NCBI GenBank assembly: GCA_947626195.1
Contig: CANQRF010000004.1
Location: forward strand, 1 to 64,000
Origin: an uncultured Eggerthellaceae bacterium
Lineage (GTDB): Bacteria > Actinomycetota > Coriobacteriia > Coriobacteriales > Eggerthellaceae
Length of the DNA stretch: 64,000 nucleotides
Direction: 5' to 3'
In this document: piece after piece, positions 56,146 to 63,668 of the stretch
Layout of the letters: every line of letters starts with the position of its first letter
How positions within the stretch are numbered: the stretch's first letter is position 1
Notes under the pieces: model-generated
What the model was told of the DNA's origin: nothing
What the model saw: only the letters and a program-made list of their open reading frames with translations
Databases searched by the model: none
Translations under genes and position numbers: made by a program

Positions 56146-56220
56146 GGTCGGTTGGCGCAGCGGGAGCGCAGGTGCCTTACAAGCACAAGGTCGGGGGTTC
56201 AAATCCCTCACCGACCACCA
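56146..56220 (+). tRNA. tRNA-Val (anticodon TAC)
   Basis: A 75-nt cloverleaf: acceptor GGTCGGT/ACCGACC, D stem GCGC/GCGC, anticodon loop CTTACAA (anticodon TAC, reads GUA and related valine codons), T arm GGGGG-TTCAAAT-CCCTC and an encoded CCA. The outermost anticodon-stem pair would be G-A, a mismatch. Its 3' end is partly duplicated ~300 bp downstream. Confidence 0.93.
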
Positions 56221-56232
56221 CGTTTATTACGC

Positions 56233-56273
56233 CGCTCTTCCGAGCGGCGTTGTCATGCAGGCTGCGGCTTCCT
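56233..56273. repeat. 41-bp direct repeat, copy 1 (contains terminator palindrome)
   Basis: Identical to 56550-56590. It includes the CGCTCTTCCGAGCGGCG hairpin, probably the tRNA-Val terminator, and the following 24 bp. Confidence 0.85.
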
Positions 56274-56403
56274 CTCGTACGCCATCTTTCCCCTTATGGG
56301 CTTTCCTTCGTGTACCAAAGTACACTCAGCCGCCCATCGGGGAAATCTGGGGCACGAGAGAAATCCTCGCATTAACCCAAAAGATATTTGCGGGTTGGGA
56401 AAA

Positions 56404-56514
56404 GAGGGATTTGAACCCCGTGACAAAACATGCCAGTGGCATGTTCAGTGAGGAGCGCGAAGCGCGACGTACGAAATGCGAGCGAAGCGAAGCATTTCAT
56501 CAAATCCCTCACCG
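56404..56514. other. Element with inverted and direct copies of the tRNA T arm
   Basis: GAGGGATTTGAACCCC (56404-56419) is the exact reverse complement of the tRNA-Val segment 56194-56209. TCAAATCCCTCACCG (56500-56514) is a direct copy of 56199-56213. Between them are the palindrome ACATGCC/GGCATGT (56428-56444) and an AAATGC/GCATTT hairpin around GAGCGAAGCGAA. It is not a complete tRNA. From memory, similar AGCGAAGCGA-rich stretches recur in gut bacterial genomes, which needs checking. Confidence 0.65.
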
Positions 56515-56524
56515 GTCTTTATCA

Positions 56525-56549
56525 AAAAACAGCGCACTGTGCTGTTTTT
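56525..56549. terminator. AT-rich perfect hairpin
   Basis: AAAAACAGC and GCTGTTTTT pair perfectly around GCACTGT; the T-run follows on the plus strand and an equivalent one on the minus strand, so it can terminate in both directions, including after mazF. Confidence 0.6.
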
Positions 56550-56590
56550 CGCTCTTCCGAGCGGCGTTGTCATGCAGGCTGCGGCTTCCT
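56550..56590. repeat. 41-bp direct repeat, copy 2
   Basis: Exact copy of 56233-56273, ending 4 bp before the mazF stop codon. Together with the T-arm fragment at 56500 it shows that the tRNA 3' region was duplicated. Confidence 0.85.
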
Positions 56591-56593
56591 TGG

Positions 56594-56944
56594 CTAGAGC
56601 AGTTCAATTCCCATGAACACGAGGATTCGTGCCAAGATGTCTGCGAGCGTTCCATCGTCGAGCTCGCCAACCTTTTCCACGCCGCTTGCGGAAAACCGCG
56701 CACCTAAATCGACGGAACGCAGAGCTTCGCACTGGGCGAATCCTTCAATACTGTTCCCATCTGCAATTCTCATATGCAACGGATACCCATTGTCTCTCGA
56801 GGTGATTGGCACAAGAAGCGTGAGGGCGCAGATCCGATTGATATGCCAAGGGCTGATAACGACCGCGTAGTGCCGTCCCGCTGGCTCGTGTCGTTGGGAA
56901 GAATCGAAGTTCAGGCTGATGATGTCGCCTTGTTCGTAGATCAT
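56594..56944 (-). CDS. mazF: MazF/PemK-family toxin
   Basis: The 116-residue protein matches the MazF/PemK fold, an mRNA endoribonuclease: IYEQGDIISLNFDSSQRHEP at the N-terminus, RHYAVVISPWHINR near 24 and LTLLVPITSR near 41. It overlaps the antitoxin gene by ATGA, the usual toxin-antitoxin layout with the antitoxin first. Located just after the duplicated tRNA-Val 3' region. Confidence 0.88.
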   Translation of the reverse strand: MIYEQGDIISLNFDSSQRHEPAGRHYAVVISPWHINRICALTLLVPITSRDNGYPLHMRIADGNSIEGFAQCEALRSVDLGARFSASGVEKVGELDDGTLADILARILVFMGIELL

Positions 56945-57228
56945 TCAAGCCACGCTTCCCGCTCGGCTCCAACGAAGTCATCGTCCAGCCATATCGTTTC
57001 AGGAGGAGAGCAGGGGCCTTCAAAGCCAGAAAAGAGGCTTTGAAAGGTGACGCCTGCTTTTGGTTGCACAACGCGATGCGTCTTTGCCTCGGGGATGATC
57101 TCGATTCGCCCCTTGTCGTTGATCGCCAAATCAACCACATCGCCCTTTTTAAGTCCCGCCTTTTTAAGGAGGGCGTGGGGGATGCGTACAGCATTGGAAT
57201 TACCCCATGTGGCAACTGCGGTAGTCAT
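56941..57228 (-). CDS. mazE: MazE/AbrB-type antitoxin
   Basis: The 95-residue protein has an AbrB/MazE-like DNA-binding N-terminus (VATWGNSNAVRIPHALLKKA, then GLKKGDVVDLAINDKGRIEI) and an acidic C-terminus (ETIWLDDDFVGAEREAWLE) suited to neutralising the toxin. The ATG at 57228 starts the fold and follows AAAGGC. It probably represses its own promoter through the nearby palindrome. Confidence 0.88.
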   Translation of the reverse strand: MTTAVATWGNSNAVRIPHALLKKAGLKKGDVVDLAINDKGRIEIIPEAKTHRVVQPKAGVTFQSLFSGFEGPCSPPETIWLDDDFVGAEREAWLE

Positions 57229-57243
57229 AGCAAGCCTTTCGTT

Positions 57244-57257
57244 TATACGATAGTATA
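57244..57257. promoter_or_regulatory. Candidate MazE operator
   Basis: TATAC-GATA-GTATA is a perfect 5-bp inverted repeat overlapping a TATACT -10-like box on the minus strand, 16 bp before mazE. Autoregulation by MazE is typical of the family. Confidence 0.45.
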
Positions 57258-57337
57258 CACATTCTAGTTTGAACACGTATATAATTCAAGGTCAAAGAGA
57301 CACAGGTTTTGATAGGTAAAGCTCGTATCTTGACCGA

Positions 57338-57374
57338 ATAGGAAAAAAAGGAAAAAATAGGAAAAAAAGGAAAA
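57338..57374. repeat. A-rich 19-bp tandem repeat before the ATPase gene
   Basis: ATAGGAAAAAAAGGAAAA begins at 57338 and again at 57357, period 19 bp, followed by further GGAAAA words to about 57385. The purine-rich run precedes the ATPase start codon by ~30 bp and may act as an A-tract bend or slippage-prone spacer. Confidence 0.75.
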
Positions 57375-57405
57375 CTGAGGAAAAGCATCGGAAAGCGGAG
57401 CGGCA

Positions 57406-58515
57406 ATGGTGAAGGATACGATATTCTCCCCGTCTTTCGGAAACAGGCCGAGCTATCTTCTTGGGCGCGACGATGTTGTGCAGAGCTTTCTGCAGGGGCT
57501 CTCCACCGAGCCGGGCAACCGAGAACGGGCAGTGCTTCTTCTCGGCCAACGTGGAAGCGGCAAGACCGTCCTCCTTTGGGAACTGGCTGACCGAGCGCGG
57601 GATATGGGCTATGTTGTCGCCAATCCGACAGTGACCTCGCGCGATATGCTCGATCGAATTATCGAGAAGGTGCAAAGCGATGGTGAGAGGCTTTACAAAA
57701 AGCGCTCGTCCCATGTGACGGGAGGCTCCATCGGCGCTCTCGGCTTTTCTGCGGGGCTTCAGTTCACCCGCGAAGAGCAAGAGACGAAAAGCTTCCAATA
57801 CAAGCTCACCCAGCTCAGCAAAGCGCTCACCGAGCAAGGCAGAGGGCTTCTCATCTTGGTTGATGAGCTTCAGGCGAATTCTCCCGAGATACGCCAGCTG
57901 GTGATTGCCTATCAGGAGATCGTCGGCGAGCAGCTGAACATCGCCCTCATCATGGCGGGTTTGCCGAGTGCGGTATCTGCAACACTGAACGATAAGGTGC
58001 TCACCTTTCTCAATCGTGCGCGAAAAGTAGTTTTAACACCTCTTTCGCTCGCCGAGATCGATGCCTTCTATGCGAAGTCGTTTGATGAGCTCGGGCTTAC
58101 GGTTAACCCTGAATTACGGCGCGAGGCAACCCGCGCAACGAAAGGGTCGCCCTACATGTTCCAATTGGTCGGTCACTACATCGCACTCTATGCCGACGCA
58201 GGTGAGGAGCTGGCCAAAAGTACGCTCGGCGATGCGCTTTATGCTGCCCAATCTGACTACGAGAACGATATATGCGACACGACGCTTGCGGCTCTCTCGG
58301 AGCAAGACGTCAAATTCCTTCAGGCGATGAGCGAGGATGCTCAGATGAGCAAGATGTCGGAAATTGCTGAGCGCATGAGTGTTTCGCAGGATTATGCCCA
58401 AAAGTACCGCAAGCGCCTTATCGATGCGGGCGTCATTGAAGCGCAAGGTCGCGGGTTCGTGCGGTTCGCGGTTCCCTATCTTGCCGATCGCCTGAGAAAC
58501 GATCCGCTCTTCTGA
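57406..58515 (+). CDS. AAA-family ATPase (ORC/archaeal-ATPase-like)
   Basis: The 369-residue protein has Walker A LLLGQRGSGKTVLL near 45-58, Walker B GLLILVDELQAN near 145-156, and a sensor-like LIMAGLPSAV near 182. The C-terminal ~90 residues form a winged-helix-like region (MSVSQDYAQKYRKRLIDAGV). This architecture is shared by AAA_16-type ATPases in many bacteria, function mostly unknown. The start is an ATG with only a weak purine-rich site. It is divergent from mazEF and lies next to repeats, so it may be part of an accessory insert. Confidence 0.8.
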   Translation: MVKDTIFSPSFGNRPSYLLGRDDVVQSFLQGLSTEPGNRERAVLLLGQRGSGKTVLLWELADRARDMGYVVANPTVTSRDMLDRIIEKVQSDGERLYKKRSSHVTGGSIGALGFSAGLQFTREEQETKSFQYKLTQLSKALTEQGRGLLILVDELQANSPEIRQLVIAYQEIVGEQLNIALIMAGLPSAVSATLNDKVLTFLNRARKVVLTPLSLAEIDAFYAKSFDELGLTVNPELRREATRATKGSPYMFQLVGHYIALYADAGEELAKSTLGDALYAAQSDYENDICDTTLAALSEQDVKFLQAMSEDAQMSKMSEIAERMSVSQDYAQKYRKRLIDAGVIEAQGRGFVRFAVPYLADRLRNDPLF

Positions 58516-59150
58516 CGGACAAAATATGATAGTTTCAATTCGTGCGAACAGGTGAAGTCTCCGATCTCTCCGGTTGGCCTCTTTGAGCTCTCTTTGTGTG
58601 TCACGTTCCAAAGCCATGGGCCAGTGTTGAAGCAGCTTCTTGGATATTGCAGTCCGATTCCCTCAAGGCGGTATATGAGTCCGGTGTCATGGGGTTCCAT
58701 CTGGTTCGAGGGCTAAGAGGGCTTGGTGTGAAAAGCACCCCAGAAGCGCCTTAAAGTCACGCGAAATGCGCCTCGAAAGCTCCTCGGAAGCCTCTCAGGA
58801 GCGCCTGAGAATCGCTTCGAAGGCGCCTTAAAAGCCCCGAAAGTAACAATTCCAACCCCGCAGCAACGGCGAGTTTTCCGCGCGATGCAATTCTTTCCGC
58901 CGCCCAAACGCGGCGCTACGCGAAGATGACCTTATGTCGGGGAGGTAATGGGTAAGCTGCGGCAAACACACGCCGTGACCTCGGTTTATTAACCCATTCA
59001 CGCTCAGCCACGCAGAGAAAAAGAAAGCATTTAATATGTGAAATGCCCCAAGAAGAAGGGCTCGCGCAGACCGTAACAATTCCCGCTGGATCCGCGTGCA
59101 GCCCCCAAGCGAAGGGCCAAGCTCATACGTTGAAGAAAGGGAATTGCAAC
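58516..59150. other. 635-bp region without a convincing gene
   Basis: Apart from the 11-bp-period array at 58735-58843, nothing coding is supported. Short frames on both strands lack ribosome sites. An 11-bp GTAACAATTCC word occurs at 58843 and 59073. AT-rich TTTAATATG near 59031 may be a -10 for the following genes. Confidence 0.5.
58735..58843. repeat. Array of about ten 11-bp units
   Basis: Consecutive 11-mers fit GCGCCTYRRAA: GCACCCCAGAA, GCGCCTTAAAG, TCACGCGAAAT, GCGCCTCGAAA, GCTCCTCGGAA, GCCTCTCAGGA, GCGCCTGAGAA, TCGCTTCGAAG, GCGCCTTAAAA and GCCCCGAAAG. GCGCCT falls at 58746, 58768, 58801 and 58823, all multiples of 11 apart. Read on the minus strand the pattern yields 11-residue periodicity (GAF...RF), but that frame has no good start. 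Confidence 0.8.
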
Positions 59151-59240
59151 ATGATGAGTCGCAATATGAGCCAGATCTTCCTCGGAAGATCGATCGGATT
59201 AAGCGAAGTGATCTATCATGAAAGCGACGAAAAAACCTGA
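59151..59240 (+). CDS. 29-residue upstream ORF overlapping the transglutaminase gene
   Basis: It starts ATGATG with a good AGAAAGGG ribosome site and ends 23 nt inside the next gene in another frame. The product begins MMSRNMSQIFLGRSIG. The following gene has no clear ribosome site of its own, so translation of this ORF could deliver ribosomes to it. Confidence 0.5.
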   Translation: MMSRNMSQIFLGRSIGLSEVIYHESDEKT

Positions 59241-60477
59241 AGGTCTCATCAAAGAAGGAATCGGCGTCACCGCTGCAAGCCTGCTTGCCATCTTCGTCCT
59301 GTTCGGCGTGGTTCTGTTCGCCGTCCAGGAATCGCCCGAAGACCTCTACACGTCCTTGCGCACGCGCCCCGATGAGGTCACCCTTATCAACTATCAGGTC
59401 GGAGCAGACAACGTCGCCCACCTGAACAACCCCGCAGAGCCGCTTGATGCCCAAGACGACGAAGCGGATGAACCGGAAGGCGGAAAACTCAAGGCCTTCT
59501 TCGCCCCGAACGCCACCTCCAAGAAAAAGCTCACGCTTGCAAATTCTGAAGATCCAACGAATGCCGCCCTTGACGGCACCGACGAGAACCGTGCGGCATA
59601 TCTGAACCGCGGCGTCGTCGAGTATTACACCACCTACGACAGCAATTCCACCGAGCAGCTCATCTATTCCGAATTGACCGAAGCCGCCTACAATGGCCAG
59701 CACTTCACCGACTACGACTTCTACGATCCCAGCAACTGGCTCGGCGGGTATCTCGACCTCGCCGAGGGCGACATCGCCCCTGAAGAGATCACGACCATCC
59801 TCGAAGAGGTCACCTACGATTACCCGATGCTCAGCATCTATAAGACCGGCCAGCCAAACCTCGTCTCCTCGGTTGACAACTGCGGCTACTACGCGATTGA
59901 GACCCCTGTGACGACCAATGCCGACATCGACTGCGCACCGCTTTACGCCGAGGTCGAGGAACGCGCGAACGAGATCAACCAGACCGCGTTCGACCAGTCG
60001 CAGGGAAGCGTGAAGCGCTACATCAACTCGGTGTACAAGCAGATCTGCGAGAACAACCGCTATTCCGACGATGTGAACGACACGATCCATGCCAACGACA
60101 TCTACGGCGCGCTGATCGAGGGCGAATCGAAATGCTACGGCGACTCCTGCGCCTTCAAATACATCCTCGACAAGCAGGAGATCCCGAACTACATCGCCAC
60201 CGGCATGGCGAGCAACGGCCAGCGCCACGCCTGGAACATCGTTTGGTACGACAACGAATGGCGCATCTGCGACCTCACGATCGGCTCGAAGGGCTCTGAT
60301 GGCCAAGAGGGCAGCGTGAAATCCGCCGAGAGCGCGACCTTGCAAGACCACTACACGGGATGCCTGGTGGAGCCCGACAAATACTATAAGGTCTACCAGA
60401 TCAGCATCGACGACCGCAGCTCCGAGATCGGCACATACTTTGAGGAGCAGCTGCTTGATTCCGCGCTTGCCGACTAG
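59218..60477 (+). CDS. Membrane-anchored transglutaminase-like protein
   Basis: The 419-residue protein has one N-terminal membrane helix (about 13-36), a variable Asp/Glu/Lys-rich external region, and a C-terminal transglutaminase-like domain with the Cys-His-Asp triad: Cys306 in GESKCYGDSCAFKYI, His337 in RHAWNIVWY and Asp352 in WRICDLTIG. Such domains act as proteases, amidases or cross-linkers at the cell surface; the substrate is unknown. The ATG at 59218 is the only start giving the helix and overlaps the upstream 29-residue ORF. Confidence 0.82.
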   Translation: MKATKKPEGLIKEGIGVTAASLLAIFVLFGVVLFAVQESPEDLYTSLRTRPDEVTLINYQVGADNVAHLNNPAEPLDAQDDEADEPEGGKLKAFFAPNATSKKKLTLANSEDPTNAALDGTDENRAAYLNRGVVEYYTTYDSNSTEQLIYSELTEAAYNGQHFTDYDFYDPSNWLGGYLDLAEGDIAPEEITTILEEVTYDYPMLSIYKTGQPNLVSSVDNCGYYAIETPVTTNADIDCAPLYAEVEERANEINQTAFDQSQGSVKRYINSVYKQICENNRYSDDVNDTIHANDIYGALIEGESKCYGDSCAFKYILDKQEIPNYIATGMASNGQRHAWNIVWYDNEWRICDLTIGSKGSDGQEGSVKSAESATLQDHYTGCLVEPDKYYKVYQISIDDRSSEIGTYFEEQLLDSALAD

Positions 60478-60524
60478 CTTGCGAGGAAGAGCGAAGAACC
60501 GGATGTGCCGGCTGTTTGGCGCGA

Positions 60525-60580
60525 CACCCCCTGAGGCGAAAGAGCTTGAACGCGAAACCTCAGGGGGTGCTTTTGTGTTT
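60525..60580 (+). terminator. Strong terminator after the transglutaminase-like gene
   Basis: CACCCCCTGAGG (60525-60536) pairs perfectly with CCTCAGGGGGTG (60558-60569), followed by CTTTTGTGTTT. Confidence 0.85.
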
Positions 60581-60667
60581 GGCGAGAGAGGGCGCTTCGT
60601 TTCATAGAGCCGCCCATGCATTTGCCCGCGTAGCCGTGCATGCGCATCCTCGCCATGGCGTTTCTCG

Positions 60668-62836
60668 TCACGTCGCCGCAGTTTGCACGAGATGGCGGCT
60701 GGCGAAGAACGTGACCGCGAAGTAGGCGCCGTAGACCACGAGGAAGCTGGCGGCGCATGCGAGCGCCATCGCCGTGATATCGAGGTGCCCGATGACGGAA
60801 ACCACGTCGGTGACGACGATGAGGGCGCATGCCGTATGTGCGAGGGCAAGCAGAAGCGGGAAGAGAAAATAGATCAGCACTTGGGTGAAAACCGAGCAGG
60901 TGATCATCGATTCCGGCGCGCCGAGCTTGCGCAGAAGCGCGTAGCTTGCCGCGCTCTCACTTGCGTTCGAGAGCTGCTGGATGGCAAGGATCGCCGCGCA
61001 GGCCACGACGAGAACGAAGCCCAAGTATATGGCGAGGAACGCGACGATGGCGGCGAGGCTCACGCTTTGGTCGAGGGCGAGCGTGCGGGTGAGGAAATTG
61101 CTGATCGGCCATTTGTTCGCGTCCTGAGAATCGCGGATGGCTTCGAGGCAATCCCTCAGCGCCCCCTCGTTTTCCGGAGCGGTTTGGATGTCGAGCACCG
61201 ACATGAGCAGCATATCGTCGCTTCCGATAAGGCTGTCGTTCACCACGAGCGAGCCGGTGTTCGACGGAACAGCCGAGGTCTGCAGGCTCATCTGGTAGTA
61301 CGCGGCAACGCTTACGGAGGTGCCGTCGCTCTGGTCGTTGTCTGGGGCGCTGTCGGAGCCGCCCTCAGAAGTGCCACCTAGAGGGATGCTCGCGTGTGTT
61401 TCCGCAGCATATTCGCAAAATTCCTGCGTGAAATCGGTGTCGGCGATGATCGCTGCTTCATCTTCGCCGAGTTGGATAGGGCTGCGCCCGGCAAGTTCGA
61501 GAGCGGCGTTGACCTCGGAAAGTTTCAGGAGATAGAAAGGATAACTGCCGTATCCGGGATTAAGCATTGCGCTGCTCGTGTCGGAAACGAAGGGACGCCC
61601 TACCGCCTCTTCCATGGCGGAGATGGTGAGTGGGCGCGTGCCGAGCGCATAGAAGTTGAGCTGGGCGGTTTGCGGGGCGAGGCTTTCCCAATTCTCGAAA
61701 CCGGCCGCTTCGGCAGAACGGGCAAGACCTTCCGCCATGGCGCCGTCAGTCGCCAAGGCGAGATCGTCGGCATCATCAAGGTCGTTTGGCTGAAAGCCCC
61801 CATTCGGAGAAAACTGACCCCAGTAGGTGGTGACGCTCGCTGCATAGTCGGTGGAAAGTTTCGCGGAACTCTCAAGGGCGTTGCGAATGCCAATGCCCCC
61901 GCACGTACTCGTAATGGCGAGGAAGAGGATGAGGCAGACCACCGAAAGCGAGGAGAAGGCGGTGTTTACCTTCGCATTCAGCTGCCGGAGCGTGAACATG
62001 TTCAGGCCGCGGAGATAGAGCGGACGTACGGCTTGCCCGATTTTGAGGAGAAATCCCGAAAGTGAAAAGAAGAAGAGAAATGTTCCGACGATGACGAGAA
62101 TCGTTGAGGCGGCGAATTTCGGCCCGAGCTCCATGAGGCCGTTCTCCAGAAGGAGCTTGTATGCGAGCGCAATGCAGGCAAGGGCGAGCACGAACAGCAC
62201 GAAGGAGAGCAAAAGGTTCGTGAGCCTCAGTGTTTCGTGGCGGCGTTCGGCCGCGATGAGCTGGATGATGGGCGTATGTGTAATTGCTCGCACATTGAAG
62301 AGCGCGGAAAGCGCGAAAATGATCGCGAAAACCTCAAGGGTGAACACGAGGGCGTCGGCAGAGAACACAAAGGCGAATCCTCCGGCCTCGGCGACGTTGA
62401 TTCCCGCTTGGAAGAGCGCTGCGGTGACGGCAAGTAGTACCTGCGAAACGCCGATGCCGAGAACGATGCCTGCGATAAGCGACGTTGCGCCCACGATAAG
62501 CGATTCCCAGAGGATGATGCCGCTCACCTGCGTCGGCTGCATCCCGAGCAAAAGGTAGAGGCCGAACTCCTTCTTGCGCCGGCGGATGAGGAAGCGGTTC
62601 GCGTACACGACGAGAAAGACGAGCACACCTGCGATGAAGATGGAGACGCCGCCGATCACGGTGCCGAGCAGCCCGAAGATCTTGTCCTGCGTCTCGTTGA
62701 ACGCGAGTACGCCTTGCTGCGTCGCCATGGCGTTGAAGGCGTAGAACACCGCAACGCCGAGCATCACGGTGACGAAATAGATGGCAAAGTCCTTGAACGA
62801 TTTGCGCACGTTGCCAAACGCGATCTTAGCAAGCAT
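60668..62836 (-). CDS. ABC transporter permease, FtsX/BceB-like
   Basis: The 722-residue protein has a BceB-like plan: an N-terminal helix, three helices with FtsX features, several mid-chain helices, a large external domain (about 330-570) and three C-terminal helices. Such permeases with their ATPase expel or remove antimicrobial peptides or bacitracin-like compounds. No BceR/BceS-type two-component pair is in the window, though one could lie beyond the right edge. The ATG at 62836 follows GAGGAGG and overlaps the ATPase stop region by 11 bp. Confidence 0.87.
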   Translation of the reverse strand: MLAKIAFGNVRKSFKDFAIYFVTVMLGVAVFYAFNAMATQQGVLAFNETQDKIFGLLGTVIGGVSIFIAGVLVFLVVYANRFLIRRRKKEFGLYLLLGMQPTQVSGIILWESLIVGATSLIAGIVLGIGVSQVLLAVTAALFQAGINVAEAGGFAFVFSADALVFTLEVFAIIFALSALFNVRAITHTPIIQLIAAERRHETLRLTNLLLSFVLFVLALACIALAYKLLLENGLMELGPKFAASTILVIVGTFLFFFSLSGFLLKIGQAVRPLYLRGLNMFTLRQLNAKVNTAFSSLSVVCLILFLAITSTCGGIGIRNALESSAKLSTDYAASVTTYWGQFSPNGGFQPNDLDDADDLALATDGAMAEGLARSAEAAGFENWESLAPQTAQLNFYALGTRPLTISAMEEAVGRPFVSDTSSAMLNPGYGSYPFYLLKLSEVNAALELAGRSPIQLGEDEAAIIADTDFTQEFCEYAAETHASIPLGGTSEGGSDSAPDNDQSDGTSVSVAAYYQMSLQTSAVPSNTGSLVVNDSLIGSDDMLLMSVLDIQTAPENEGALRDCLEAIRDSQDANKWPISNFLTRTLALDQSVSLAAIVAFLAIYLGFVLVVACAAILAIQQLSNASESAASYALLRKLGAPESMITCSVFTQVLIYFLFPLLLALAHTACALIVVTDVVSVIGHLDITAMALACAASFLVVYGAYFAVTFFASRHLVQTAAT

Positions 62837-63668
62837 GATCCGCCTCCTCGTCGAACTGTGCGGTGAGTGCGCAGATGTCGCGATAGAAGCGCAGGCGTGC
62901 GGCATCGTTGTGCGGGGCGTCGTTGCGGCGCAGCTCGGCGGCGATCTGTCCGTCGCGCAGGAGAAGGATGCGGTCGCAGAAGCTCGCAGCATGGGCGTCG
63001 TGGGTCACCATGAGGATGGTGGAGCCGATGCCGTTCAACACCTCGAGGCTTCTCAAAAGCTGGAGCGCCGAGCGCGAGTCGAGCGCTCCCGTGGGCTCGT
63101 CTGCGAGGATGATGGCGGGGTGGGAGATGGTCGCCCGTGCCGCCGCGACGCGCTGGCGCTGGCCGCCCGACATCTGGTAGGGATAGCGATCGAGCACATC
63201 GTCGATGGAAAGCTGCGTGGCGATCTGACGGACGCGCGCCTTCACCTCCTTCGCCGGGGCATGGCGGATAGTGAGGGCAAGCGCGATGTTCTCGAAGCCG
63301 GTCAGCGTGTCGAGAAGGTTCGCGTCTTGGAAGATGAACCCGAGGCTATCGCGACGAAAACGGCTGAGTGCTTTCGGCGCGAGCGAAGTCAGCTCGCGAT
63401 CGGCGATGACGATGCTTCCCGCCGAAGGTCGGTCGATGGTGGCGATACAGTTGAGCAGCGTCGATTTCCCTGAGCCCGAAGGGCCCATGATGCCCACGAA
63501 CTCGCCATCGCCAATGGTGAGATTCACGTTCGAGAGCGCGTCGGTGTAGGCTCCGCTTTCGTTGTTCGAGCGGCTTTGCGTGCGACGTCCGGCGGGGCCG
63601 TAGCGCTTGGAGAGGGCAGTGACGACAACGACGGGTTTTGTTGCTTGCGGTGGGAATGGATAGGGCAT
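62826..63668 (-). CDS. ABC transporter ATP-binding protein, LolD/BceA-like
   Basis: The 280-residue ATPase has Walker A GPSGSGKST, signature MSGGQRQRVAAARATI and Walker B IILADEPTGALDSRS. The segment between the first strand and the ATP loop carries a ~15-residue insertion (RRTQSRSNNESGAYT). It is encoded before and overlaps the permease gene, forming a two-gene operon. The ATG at 63668 follows AAAGGAGGC; further upstream codons are not needed for the fold. Confidence 0.9.
   Translation of the reverse strand: MPYPFPPQATKPVVVVTALSKRYGPAGRRTQSRSNNESGAYTDALSNVNLTIGDGEFVGIMGPSGSGKSTLLNCIATIDRPSAGSIVIADRELTSLAPKALSRFRRDSLGFIFQDANLLDTLTGFENIALALTIRHAPAKEVKARVRQIATQLSIDDVLDRYPYQMSGGQRQRVAAARATISHPAIILADEPTGALDSRSALQLLRSLEVLNGIGSTILMVTHDAHAASFCDRILLLRDGQIAAELRRNDAPHNDAARLRFYRDICALTAQFDEEADHAC

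Noticed and set aside
56396-56424. Second tRNA gene on the minus strand
   Set aside because: Only the T-arm sequence matches; there is no D arm, anticodon arm or paired acceptor stem.
58713-58907. 64-codon minus-strand frame with 11-residue GAF...RF repeats
   Set aside because: The periodicity follows from the 11-bp DNA array; the start is a TTG without a ribosome site. Kept only as a repeat.
60668-63668. Complete bacitracin-resistance (BceRSAB) locus
   Set aside because: Only the transporter pair is present; no two-component genes lie within the window, so a specific resistance role cannot be claimed.
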